Assembly: GCA_025356695.1 (NCBI GenBank)
Contig: JANXSE010000215.1
Span: 1 to 11,744 of the forward strand
DNA from: Betaproteobacteria bacterium
Lineage (GTDB): Bacteria; Pseudomonadota; Gammaproteobacteria; Burkholderiales; SG8-41
Reading direction: 5' to 3'
DNA length: 11,744 nucleotides
In this document: piece after piece, positions 5,870 through 11,744 of the stretch
Numbering within the stretch: position 1 is the first letter of the stretch
Layout: each line of letters starts with the position of its first letter
The notes under the pieces: model-generated
Told to the model about the DNA's origin: nothing
Database searches by the model: none
The model's input: only the letters and a program-made list of their open reading frames with translations
Made by a program: the position numbers and the translations under genes

Positions 5870-6838
5870 TTATTCGGGAACAATCCCCGCGGCCTTTGCC
5901 ACATGCGCCCACTTCTCGATTTCGCGGCGCAACAGCGCGGCGAACTCGTCGGGCGTACCGGCGACGATATCGGCGCCTTCACCACCGAGACGCGCCCTGA
6001 CTTCGGGCGCGCGCAAAATCGCCACCGCTTCGCGATGCAGGCGCTCAATGATGTCGCGCGGCGTGCCTGCCGGCGCCAGCAGGCCGTACCACTGCACCGA
6101 TTCGAACCCCGGCAGACCGCTCTCGCTGACGGTGGGAATATCCGGTGCCGGTGCCACGCGCGTCGTGCTGGTCACGCCGAGCATGCGCAAACGTCCTGCC
6201 CGCACGTGTGGCAATGCCAGCAGCAGTGGTGACGACGACAACGCAATCTGCCCGGCGACGAGGTCGATGATGCTGGTCGAGCTTTTGTACGGCACATGCG
6301 TGAAACGGATGCCCGCCATGTTCGAAAACAATTCAATGGTCAGATGCGGATTGGTGCCGATACCGGAAGAGCCATACAGAATTTCGCCCGGTCGCGCGCG
6401 TGCCAGCGCAATCAGTTCGCGCACGTTCCGCGCCGGCAGTGTCGGGTGCGACACCATCAGGTTCGCCATGCTCAGCGCCTGTGTGACAGGCGCGAAATCC
6501 TTCACCGCATCGTAGGGTACTTTTTTGTAAGCAGTGGGATTGGTCGCCAGCGTGGAAAGCCCGATCAGGAGCGTATGCCCGTCAGGCGGCGCCTTCGCCA
6601 CGAGTTCACTGCCGATCATGGTACCGGCACCGGTGCGGTTCTCCACCACCACCTGTTTGCCCAGCCGTTCGGTGAACCCCTGCGCCAGCAGCCGCGCAAT
6701 GCCGTCGCCGGGACCGCCGGTGGCGGTCGGCACAATGATACGCACCGGTTTGAGCGGGTAATTCGTCTGCGCAAACGCCGCGCCGGCCAGCAGCAACACC
6801 CCGGCCGATGCGCGCAGTACAAACGCCTGCGCCTTCAT
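5870..6838 (-). CDS. Bug/TctC-family periplasmic solute-binding protein (Bug D)
   Basis: A 322-residue Bug protein with signal peptide M-K-A-Q-A-F-V-L-R followed by a leucine/alanine core and cleavage after A-F-A (residue 23), mature start Q-T-N-Y-P-L-K-P-V-R. Family blocks include I-I-V-P-T-A-T-G-G-P-G-D, V-V-V-E-N-R-T-G-A-G-T-M (E and T where D and P are usual), P-P-D-G-H-T-L-L, V-P-Y-D-A-V-K-D-F-A-P-V-T, H-V-P-Y-K-S-S and W-Y-G-L-L-A-P-A-G-T-P. The ATG overlaps the stop of the lactonase gene by four bases (ATGA), so translation is coupled and the two products probably serve one process. The divergent ligand loop suggests a ligand different from its neighbours. Confidence 0.93.
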   Translation of the reverse strand: MKAQAFVLRASAGVLLLAGAAFAQTNYPLKPVRIIVPTATGGPGDGIARLLAQGFTERLGKQVVVENRTGAGTMIGSELVAKAPPDGHTLLIGLSTLATNPTAYKKVPYDAVKDFAPVTQALSMANLMVSHPTLPARNVRELIALARARPGEILYGSSGIGTNPHLTIELFSNMAGIRFTHVPYKSSTSIIDLVAGQIALSSSPLLLALPHVRAGRLRMLGVTSTTRVAPAPDIPTVSESGLPGFESVQWYGLLAPAGTPRDIIERLHREAVAILRAPEVRARLGGEGADIVAGTPDEFAALLRREIEKWAHVAKAAGIVPE

Positions 6839-8046
6839 AGCGTGTTAATGCCCTGGTCCGGACCGGCGCCGCAGAGCGCGACCATGCCCATCCAGAACAA
6901 CTGGCCATCGCCGGTATCGATGTCGTGCTTGCGCACGAAGGTAAGCCGGCCGTCGTTGCCGATGGTGAATATCGTGAGGCCGGCTTCGACGCGCGTCACA
7001 CCATCGGCGCCCGCCATGAGCATCGGCATCAGGCTGGCAGCGACCAGCAGCCGCCCGCCCGCGTCAATGGCAAAAGTGCGCGGCGCGATGCCATGCGTAT
7101 CCGCATTCTGAATCAGCGTCGGCGTGCCGCTGACGGCGTCAAGCGCGTAGACGGCAATGTTGTTTTCGCCGCCGGCAAAGACACGGCGACCGTCAACTTC
7201 TTTGCTGGCACGCGCGCGGTTGGCGACGTAGAGATGACGCCCGTCCGGATGCACGTGCACGGTGCCCGGCTTCTGCGCGGGGTTGTCGTGACGACTGTCC
7301 GCAAGCGTGCCGGCCGAATACAGCGGCGCCGCCCCCGGCACCTCGCCGGTAAAATCGAAGACCTGCAGCTTGTTCTGGCGCTCGAGAGAAACATACACGC
7401 GCGGCAGCGCCGGATGGAAATCGACATGCCGCGGGCCGAAACCATAACCACCGCCGGGCGCGATGCTCGCCCGGTTCGCCAGCCGGCCCTGCCGGTAATC
7501 GAACAGCTTGAGCGCCCCGGGGTCCTCGGGCTTGCCGGCTTCGGCATCGTTGCCGCGCGTCACCACGATCGCGCGCGTGTTCGAGGCCGCGAAACGCACC
7601 TGGTGCGCATAAACGCCGAAATCCAGCGATGCCGGCTGCGCGACCTCGGCACCGATGCCGCCATCGGCATTAATGCGATGCACGCTCACGCTGCTCGGCA
7701 CGTTATAGGTGATCGCAAGATGCTCTGAATGGATATCGGTGGTGATGTGCAGCGGACGCCAGCGCAGGCTGAGCGGTTCCCCGTGCGGCCGCAAAGCGCC
7801 GGTAACGCCGTCGATGCCGAGCACGCAGACGAAATGCATGCTGCCGGAGGAATCCGGATTGCCGTCGCTGCAGGCCACGTACAACCAGCGCCCCGTCGCA
7901 TGCGGCCATGCGTATTGCACATCGGCAGGCAGCACCAGCGTAACGCGTTCGCTCAGCGTAGCGCGATCGGTGTCGACTTCATAGTGAATCAGCCGTCTGC
8001 CGGCACTCGCGTAAAGCGCGCTGCGTTGCGTTTTGTCGCCTGCCAC
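6835..8046 (-). CDS. Lactonase family beta-propeller protein
   Basis: A 403-residue protein of the 6-phosphogluconolactonase-like (lactonase, seven-bladed propeller) family. Repeated blade motifs are visible: W-L-Y-V-A-C-S-D near 55, V-D-F-H-P-A-L-P-R-V-Y-V-S near 208, V-H-V-H-P-D-G-R-H-L-Y-V-A-N near 262, and F-A-I-D-A-G-G-R-L-L-V-A-A-S near 325. No signal peptide is seen, so it should act in the cytoplasm. It starts at GTG 8046, preceded by a strong GGGGGAGAG. Family members hydrolyse sugar lactones or act on cycloisomerase products; the substrate here is not known. It is the first gene of a minus-strand unit coupled to Bug D and diverges from Bug E. Confidence 0.88.
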   Translation of the reverse strand: MAGDKTQRSALYASAGRRLIHYEVDTDRATLSERVTLVLPADVQYAWPHATGRWLYVACSDGNPDSSGSMHFVCVLGIDGVTGALRPHGEPLSLRWRPLHITTDIHSEHLAITYNVPSSVSVHRINADGGIGAEVAQPASLDFGVYAHQVRFAASNTRAIVVTRGNDAEAGKPEDPGALKLFDYRQGRLANRASIAPGGGYGFGPRHVDFHPALPRVYVSLERQNKLQVFDFTGEVPGAAPLYSAGTLADSRHDNPAQKPGTVHVHPDGRHLYVANRARASKEVDGRRVFAGGENNIAVYALDAVSGTPTLIQNADTHGIAPRTFAIDAGGRLLVAASLMPMLMAGADGVTRVEAGLTIFTIGNDGRLTFVRKHDIDTGDGQLFWMGMVALCGAGPDQGINTL

Positions 8047-8167
8047 CGCTCTCCCCCGATCGATTTGTCGCCGCGCATATTAATGCGGCTGCATTGGACA
8101 ACATTGTAGCGGCGATTTGGGTATGAAACCCTGTGCGCGCCTCCTCAAATCCGTCGGCGCTTCGTCG

Positions 8168-8173
8168 TATACT
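8168..8173 (+). promoter_or_regulatory. Possible -10 box for Bug E
   Basis: TATACT matches the sigma-70 -10 consensus at five of six positions and lies 58 bases before the Bug E ATG in the divergent gap shared with the lactonase gene. No convincing -35 box is seen 16-18 bases upstream, so an activator may be needed. Confidence 0.35.
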
Positions 8174-8190
8174 GTCCGTCATTCAAAAAT

Positions 8191-8212
8191 GCTGCCCCGT
8201 CCGGGAGGCAGC
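8191..8212 (+). other. Leader stem-loop ahead of Bug E
   Basis: GCTGCC (8191-8196) pairs with GGCAGC (8207-8212), with a further CCG/CGG inside. The hairpin would lie in the 5' leader, ending seven bases before the GGGGAGA ribosome site (8219-8225). It could stabilise the message or tune initiation. No known riboswitch pattern is recognised. Confidence 0.35.
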
Positions 8213-8231
8213 CGCTGAGGGGAGATAGCAC

Positions 8232-9206
8232 ATGAATTTTTTCCGCATCTGCGCGTTGGCCGGCACTCTGCTGGCATTGAACACAGGCAATCTCGACGCG
8301 CAGGGTTTTCCTGCCAAGTCGCCGCGCATCGTCGTCGGCTTCGCGCCCGGCGGCGCCACCGATCTTGTCTCGCGCATCGTCGCGCAAAAACTCGGCGAGT
8401 TGTGGGGGCAGACCGTCGTCGTCGACAACCGGCCGGGGGCAAGCGGCATGATCGCCGGCGAAATCGTCGCCAAGGCCGCTCCCGACGGCTACACCTTGTT
8501 GCTGACGCCGCAGACCAGCATCGCCGTCGCGCCGGCACTCTACAGCAAGGCGCCGTACGATCCGGCCAAAGATTTCACGCCAATCACGCTCGCCGGCTCG
8601 TCGCCCTTGCTGATGGTGGTGCATCCGTCATTTCCGCCAAAGACCTTCGCCGAATTTGTGGTGCTGGCAAAAAAGGGCGGTGCCAACGCACTGACCTTCG
8701 GCTCCGGCGGCATCGGCTCGTCGCCGCACATGGCCGGCGAACTGCTCGCCGCCGCGCTCGGCACCCGAATGAACCACGTGCCCTACAAAGGCGAAAACCC
8801 GGCGCTCACCGACACCATCGGCGGCCAGATTCCGATCATGTTCGGCAACCTGCCGGTCGCCCTGCCCTATGTGCAATCGGGAAAACTGCGCGGACTCGCC
8901 AACACCGCGGCAACGCGTTCGCCGCTGGCGCCGTCGATTCCGACCGTGGCCGAATCCGGCATCAAGGGGTATTCAATCGCGACGTGGTCTGCCGTGCTCG
9001 GGCCCGCCGGCATGCCGGCCGAACTGGCGACCCGCATTCAGCGCGACATCGTCCGCGTCGTCAACCAGAATGAAACGCGCGAACGGCTCGTCGGCATGGG
9101 TGTAGACATCATCGGCAACTCACCGGAGGAATTCGGCAGCTTCCTGCGCGCCGAGATTCCGCGTTACGCCAAAGTGATCAAAGACGCCGGCATCAAGGCC
9201 GAATAA
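8232..9206 (+). CDS. Bug/TctC-family periplasmic solute-binding protein (Bug E)
   Basis: A 324-residue Bug protein. Signal peptide M-N-F-F-R-I-C then a hydrophobic core, cleavage after L-D-A (residue 23), mature start Q-G-F-P. The cysteine at position 7 is not in a lipobox. Blocks: R-I-V-V-G-F-A-P-G-G-A-T-D, V-V-V-D-N-R-P-G-A-S-G-M, P-D-G-Y-T-L-L-L, A-P-Y-D-P-A-K-D-F-T-P-I-T, H-V-P-Y-K-G-E, P-T-V-A-E-S-G-I-K-G-Y and L-G-P-A-G-M-P. GGGGAGA lies six bases before the ATG, the best ribosome site of the five Bug genes. It is followed within 15 bases by a dehydrogenase gene, so the two form an operon and the enzyme may act on the captured ligand or its product. Confidence 0.94.
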   Translation: MNFFRICALAGTLLALNTGNLDAQGFPAKSPRIVVGFAPGGATDLVSRIVAQKLGELWGQTVVVDNRPGASGMIAGEIVAKAAPDGYTLLLTPQTSIAVAPALYSKAPYDPAKDFTPITLAGSSPLLMVVHPSFPPKTFAEFVVLAKKGGANALTFGSGGIGSSPHMAGELLAAALGTRMNHVPYKGENPALTDTIGGQIPIMFGNLPVALPYVQSGKLRGLANTAATRSPLAPSIPTVAESGIKGYSIATWSAVLGPAGMPAELATRIQRDIVRVVNQNETRERLVGMGVDIIGNSPEEFGSFLRAEIPRYAKVIKDAGIKAE

Positions 9207-9220
9207 TCATCGTGGAAAAC

Positions 9221-10069
9221 ATGACCGCCGGCGTGATCGGACTCGGTGCGCTTGGCCGTCCGATCGCTGAACTGCTGCTCAAGGCCGGTTACGCCGTCGC
9301 TGTCCATGACGTGCGCCGCGAACCGATGGCCGAATTGCAAAAGCTCGGCGCCACCGCCTGTACCTCGCCGGCCGAAGTCGCACAGCACAGCGACATCGTC
9401 ATCAGCCTTGTGCTGAACCACGCACAGACCGACGAGATCGTCTTCGGCACAAACGGCATACTGAATCATTGCCGGCCCGGCGCGATACTCGCCATCGGCA
9501 GCACGCTGGGCCCCGCACCGGTCAAACACATCGCCACCGAGCTGGCGAAGAACAACGCCGAAGTTCTCGACATTCCGATTTCCGGCGGCATCCTCGCTGC
9601 ACGCGAAGGCACGCTAAGTCTGATGGTCGGCGGCAAAGAAGCCACGCTCGAGCGCGCACTGCCGGTGCTGCGCGTGTTCGCCAATCAGATCACGCGCACC
9701 GGCGAAGTCGGCGCCGGTCAGGCCGCCAAACTCGCGCATCAGCTCGTCTTCGGTCTTAACGTCATGGCGCTGCTCGAAGGTCTCTCGCTCGGCATTACCG
9801 GCGGCGTAGAACCTGAAGTGATGAAGAACGTTTTGAAAGAGGGGCTCGCCAACAGCACCGTGTTGCAGGTCTGGCACGATCTCGGGCCGCGCTGGAAAGG
9901 CATGCTGGAGGCAAGCGCGCCGGGCGCGCCGCTGCCCAACCTGCGCAAGGATCTGCATCTGGTGCTGGAGTTTGCGCGCGAACTCGGCGTCGATCTGCCG
10001 ATAGGCACGCAGGCCTCACAGACTGCAGACGCCGGCAATGCAACCGGGCACGACGATCCGCGGACGTAG
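9221..10069 (+). CDS. NAD-dependent 3-hydroxyisobutyrate dehydrogenase-type oxidoreductase
   Basis: A 282-residue beta-hydroxyacid dehydrogenase. The Rossmann motif G-L-G-A-L-G lies at residues 7-12, and an aspartate at the end of the second strand (D30) favours NAD over NADP. The substrate segment D-I-P-I-S-G-G is at 117-123 and the catalytic lysine is in G-A-G-Q-A-A-K (K170); the usual asparagine four residues after it is a glutamine, in K-L-A-H-Q. Enzymes of this family oxidise 3-hydroxyisobutyrate, tartronate semialdehyde or related beta-hydroxy acids. I prefer the ATG at 9221; a GTG at 9212 would add three residues. The C terminus ends at G-H-D-D-P-R-T, and the stop codon TAG (10067-10069) is supplied by a palindromic repeat, so the tail may be slightly shortened. 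It is probably cotranscribed with Bug E. Confidence 0.88.
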   Translation: MTAGVIGLGALGRPIAELLLKAGYAVAVHDVRREPMAELQKLGATACTSPAEVAQHSDIVISLVLNHAQTDEIVFGTNGILNHCRPGAILAIGSTLGPAPVKHIATELAKNNAEVLDIPISGGILAAREGTLSLMVGGKEATLERALPVLRVFANQITRTGEVGAGQAAKLAHQLVFGLNVMALLEGLSLGITGGVEPEVMKNVLKEGLANSTVLQVWHDLGPRWKGMLEASAPGAPLPNLRKDLHLVLEFARELGVDLPIGTQASQTADAGNATGHDDPRT

Positions 10070-10091
10070 CGCAGGCGACCCGCCTGCATCC
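10066..10091. repeat. Palindromic repeat (GTAGCGCAGGCGA family), copy 2
   Basis: GCAGGCG (10071-10077) and CGCCTGC (10081-10087) form a hairpin around three bases. The unit matches the reverse complement of 5063-5088 at 24 of 26 positions. It contains the stop codon of the dehydrogenase gene and has the same orientation relative to its gene as copy 1. Confidence 0.75.
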
Positions 10092-10119
10092 TTTAAGCGA
10101 GCAGGGTCATTTGGTTTTC

Positions 10120-10206
10120 TCCTTCCCCCCTTGAGGGGGAAGGCAGGGATGGGGGGTCATCTGGTAACGCCCCCCACCTCAATCCTCCCCCTCAAGGGGG
10201 GAATGG
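10120..10206. repeat. Long palindromic repeat, copy 2 (CCCCCTTGAGGGGG arms)
   Basis: An 87-base imperfect palindrome with CCCCCTTGAGGGGG at 10126-10139 and CCCCCTCAAGGGGG at 10187-10200. It aligns best with the reverse complement of copy 1 (3960-4049), including the internal GGATGGGGGG and CCCCCCACCT blocks, with a short length difference in the loop. It lies immediately left of the insertion-sequence promoter. Confidence 0.8.
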
Positions 10207-10211
10207 TGTAG

Positions 10212-10240
10212 TTGACAAACCCAAATAGGCAGCGTATCTT
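10212..10240 (+). promoter_or_regulatory. Transposase promoter
   Basis: TTGACA (10212-10217, full consensus -35) and TATCTT (10235-10240, four of six for -10) are separated by 17 bases. A GGAGA at 10254-10258 follows, seven bases before the ATG at 10266. The TTG at 10212 is therefore part of the promoter and not a start codon. Confidence 0.65.
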
Positions 10241-10265
10241 TCGTCCATACACTGGAGAAACAGTC

Positions 10266-11240
10266 ATGGCCGAAGCGATACTTAACCAACCGCAATTTCA
10301 AGACGCTGATAAAGCGCGTTCATATCTTGAGTCCATTCGTTGGCCTAACGGCCCGATCTGCCCGCATTGCGGCAGTGTAAATAAAGATCACTACGCACTC
10401 AACGGCAAAGCGCATCGCGTCGGCTTGTGGAAGTGCAAGGATTGCCGAAAACAGTTCTCCGTGACTGTCGGCACCGTATTTGAGCGTTCCAAGGTTCCGC
10501 TTCATCAGTGGATGCTTGCCGTCTATTTGATCTGCTCCAGCAAAAAAGGTTGCTCCAGCCACCAATTGCAGCGTTCGCTTGGCGTTCAATACAAGACCGC
10601 GTGGTTCATGTCGCACCGTATCCGCGAGGCCATGAAGAACGACGGTGGCATGTTTGGGGCGGGCGGCGCTACGGTTGAGGCCGATGCCACCTATGTTGGC
10701 GGCAAAGAGCGTAACAAGCACGCCAGCAAGCGCACGAAGGGCAATATCGGCGGCGTCGGTAAAGAGTGCGTCTTTTCTCTGGTTGAACGTGGTGGTAGCG
10801 TTCGCTCTTTCCATATTCCTAGCGTCAACGTTAAGAACCTTAAGCCGATCATCGAATCGCAAATCAATGCTGGCAAGATTCGTCTTATGACGGACGGAGA
10901 GCGCCCGCTGCGCGCTTTGAAACCGATGTTTGCCAGCCATGAGACCGTGAACCATGAGGCTGGCGAATACGTGCGTGGTGACGTTTACACAAACACTATT
11001 GAAGGATTTTTCAGCATCCTCAAGCGCGGCATCGTTGGCACCTTCCATCATGTTAGCCCGCAACATTTGCAGCGTTATGTTTCGGAATTCGACTTCCGCT
11101 ACAACCACCGCGAAACCAACGTCAAGATCGACGGCAAATGGACGAAGGTTGGATTCTCGGATTCAGATCGCACCGCCGCATTGCTGAAAGGCATCAGCGG
11201 CAAGCGCCTGACATATCGGCGGACTAACGCGACAGCGTGA
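10266..11240 (+). CDS. IS1595-family transposase (ISXO2-like DDE domain)
   Basis: A 324-residue transposase. The N-terminal zinc ribbon has C32-P-H-C35 and C57-K-D-C60. The ISXO2-like catalytic domain follows: D140 in V-E-A-D-A-T-Y-V-G-G-K, D210 in L-M-T-D-G-E, and E246 in N-T-I-E-G-F-F-S-I-L-K-R-G, then G-T-F-H-H-V-S and F-D-F-R-Y-N-H-R. All three acidic residues and the four cysteines are present and the frame is open, so the protein could be active in moving its element by cut- or copy-and-paste. The start is set by GGAGA seven bases before the ATG and by the promoter at 10212-10240. Base composition is clearly lower in GC than the Bug genes, consistent with recent arrival. Confidence 0.93.
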   Translation: MAEAILNQPQFQDADKARSYLESIRWPNGPICPHCGSVNKDHYALNGKAHRVGLWKCKDCRKQFSVTVGTVFERSKVPLHQWMLAVYLICSSKKGCSSHQLQRSLGVQYKTAWFMSHRIREAMKNDGGMFGAGGATVEADATYVGGKERNKHASKRTKGNIGGVGKECVFSLVERGGSVRSFHIPSVNVKNLKPIIESQINAGKIRLMTDGERPLRALKPMFASHETVNHEAGEYVRGDVYTNTIEGFFSILKRGIVGTFHHVSPQHLQRYVSEFDFRYNHRETNVKIDGKWTKVGFSDSDRTAALLKGISGKRLTYRRTNATA

Positions 11241-11248
11241 AATTCTGA

Positions 11249-11280
11249 TAGCGCAGATCATCGCGCTACTGCGCCTGATC
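11249..11280. other. Overlapping inverted repeats behind the transposase
   Basis: TAGCGC (11249-11254) with GCGCTA (11263-11268), GCGCAG (11251-11256) with CTGCGC (11269-11274), and GATCA (11256-11260) with TGATC (11276-11280) overlap just after the transposase stop. They could act as a terminator or belong to the right part of the IS. There is no T tract. Confidence 0.35.
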
Positions 11281-11335
11281 GCGGCAAAGGGTGAAACTGG
11301 TAAATGGGTGCAACTGTGTTTGGAATTCTGATCTA

Positions 11336-11520
11336 TTGAATATCGTTAATTAATGCCCATATTTCTATAAATGCCATTGTTAGTGTGCACTGACATGAAT
11401 ATTGCAGAAGTATTGTTTTGTTGCATTTTTTCGTTTTTTACGTATGTCCTACATGATTCTGTCATCAATACTTACAATTGGTTAATTGCAACTTAGAAGG
11501 CATTTTGCTATCTTACTGCC
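11336..11520. other. AT-rich stretch without a supported gene
   Basis: This stretch is far richer in A and T than the rest of the window and has no open frame worth reporting. TTGCAA (11486-11491) and TATCTT (11509-11514) are 17 bases apart and could be a promoter for the structured region that follows, starting transcription near 11521. If the following region is an omega RNA, its guide would come from the sequence just before the scaffold, around 11505-11535, and this promoter reading would then need revision. Confidence 0.35.
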
Positions 11521-11744
11521 AGAACCTGTTCTACTCGCCGAACTGAAGGGGCAACTCTTCAGGCGGCAAATCCTACAGCCACGAAAGTGGCTGTAGTTGT
11601 TTGGGAGAAGTGGTCCCGTTTGTTTGAACAACTTTCCCCGATTTATAAGTGGAATCCGGGCGGGTTGTTAACGGCGAAGCGCAGTCCACGGTAGTGAGCA
11701 ACGCGGGGCGCGCCGAAGATTTCATTCTATGCCGCCTTTGCCAT
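11521..11744 (+). ncRNA. Candidate HEARO/omega RNA of an IscB locus
   Basis: Several helices can be drawn by eye. GCCG plus CTGAAG (11537-11548) pair with CTTCAG plus CGGC (11557-11567). CTACAGCCAC (11573-11582) pairs perfectly with GTGGCTGTAG (11587-11596) around a GAAA tetraloop. GGGAGAAGT (11603-11611) pairs with ACTTTCCCC (11631-11639) with one wobble and one mismatch. CGGCG (11672-11676) pairs with CGCCG (11711-11715). GTGGA (11649-11653) with TCCAC (11685-11689) and GTTG (11664-11667) with CAAC (11699-11702) cross, as in a pseudoknot. No ORF explains the region. Length of about 200 bases, strand and position fit HEARO RNAs, which lie directly upstream of IscB genes; IscB begins M-A-V, and the window ends in CCAT, so an ATG could start at 11743. 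The identification rests on general resemblance and was not tested against a covariance model. Confidence 0.5.

Larger units (their letters stand above)
10205..11320 (+). mobile_element. IS1595-family insertion sequence, boundaries uncertain
   Basis: The element is defined by its transposase. A candidate left end is GGTGTAGTTGACAAACCC (10205-10222), which also contains the -35 box. The best right-end match found by eye is TGGGTGCAACTGTGTT (11305-11320), which shares only TGGGT and CAACT with the inverse of the left end. No perfect terminal repeat or clear target duplication was seen. The right end may be degenerate or lost, and the limits given are provisional. Confidence 0.4.

Noticed and set aside
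6296..7728. Long plus-strand frames (6296-7111 and 6925-7728) over Bug D and the lactonase
   Set aside because: They lie opposite two well-supported genes, are rich in R and H as expected for GC-rich antisense frames, and have no ribosome sites.
10320..11108. 262-residue open frame on the minus strand opposite the transposase
   Set aside because: It is the antisense shadow of a transposase with all its catalytic motifs; the translation shows no family features.
11573..11602. The CTACAGCCAC/GTGGCTGTAG hairpin as a simple Rho-independent terminator
   Set aside because: The stem is strong but the following bases (TTGTTTGGG) are a poor T tract, and further helices continue downstream, so a structured RNA explains it better.
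11727..11744. Minus-strand mini-ORF starting with ATGGCAAAGGCGGCATAG
   Set aside because: It stops after five codons, so it is not a gene.

Overview
The window looks like a chromosomal segment of a betaproteobacterium, most likely Burkholderiales. The reasons are the high GC of the core genes, the AxA-Q signal peptides, and above all the number of Bug/TctC-type periplasmic solute-binding proteins, a family greatly expanded in Bordetella, Cupriavidus, Polaromonas and relatives. The species cannot be named from sequence alone.

Layout. Positions 1-231 hold a short stretch identical to an internal part of the first Bug gene, a large stem-loop, and a promoter/operator. Next come a HigB toxin (232-501) and HigA antitoxin (511-813). 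Bug protein A (910-1878) is followed by a translationally coupled pair of small proteins, DUF4258-like and DUF2283 (1915-2372), and then Bug B (about 2362-3384), whose 5' end runs into the DUF2283 gene. A carboxymuconolactone decarboxylase (CMD)-family gene (3471-3902, minus) converges on Bug B. Bug C (4075-5037) converges on a minus-strand unit that reads lactonase (8046-6835), Bug D (6838-5870), CMD-family protein (5712-5089). Divergent from that unit are Bug E (8232-9206) and a 3-hydroxyisobutyrate-dehydrogenase-type oxidoreductase (9221-10069). An IS1595-family transposase (10266-11240) follows. The last 500 bases hold no protein gene I can support, but 11521-11744 is densely self-complementary and is my best candidate for a HEARO/omega RNA of an IscB locus whose ORF would start at or just past the window edge.

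How the genes fit together. The Bug proteins are orphan binding proteins: no TctA/TctB membrane subunits are present. They probably capture small carboxylates or related acids. The lactonase-like propeller, two CMD-like proteins and the dehydrogenase suggest linked catabolism of an organic acid or lactone, but no substrate can be read from the sequence. 

The gene borders carry four families of short palindromic intergenic repeats (3390-3447, 3960-4049 with 10120-10206, 5063-5088 with 10066-10091, 5756-5826), mostly just behind stop codons. Accessory elements (two toxin-antitoxin-like pairs, an IS, the candidate omega RNA) interrupt the catabolic cluster.
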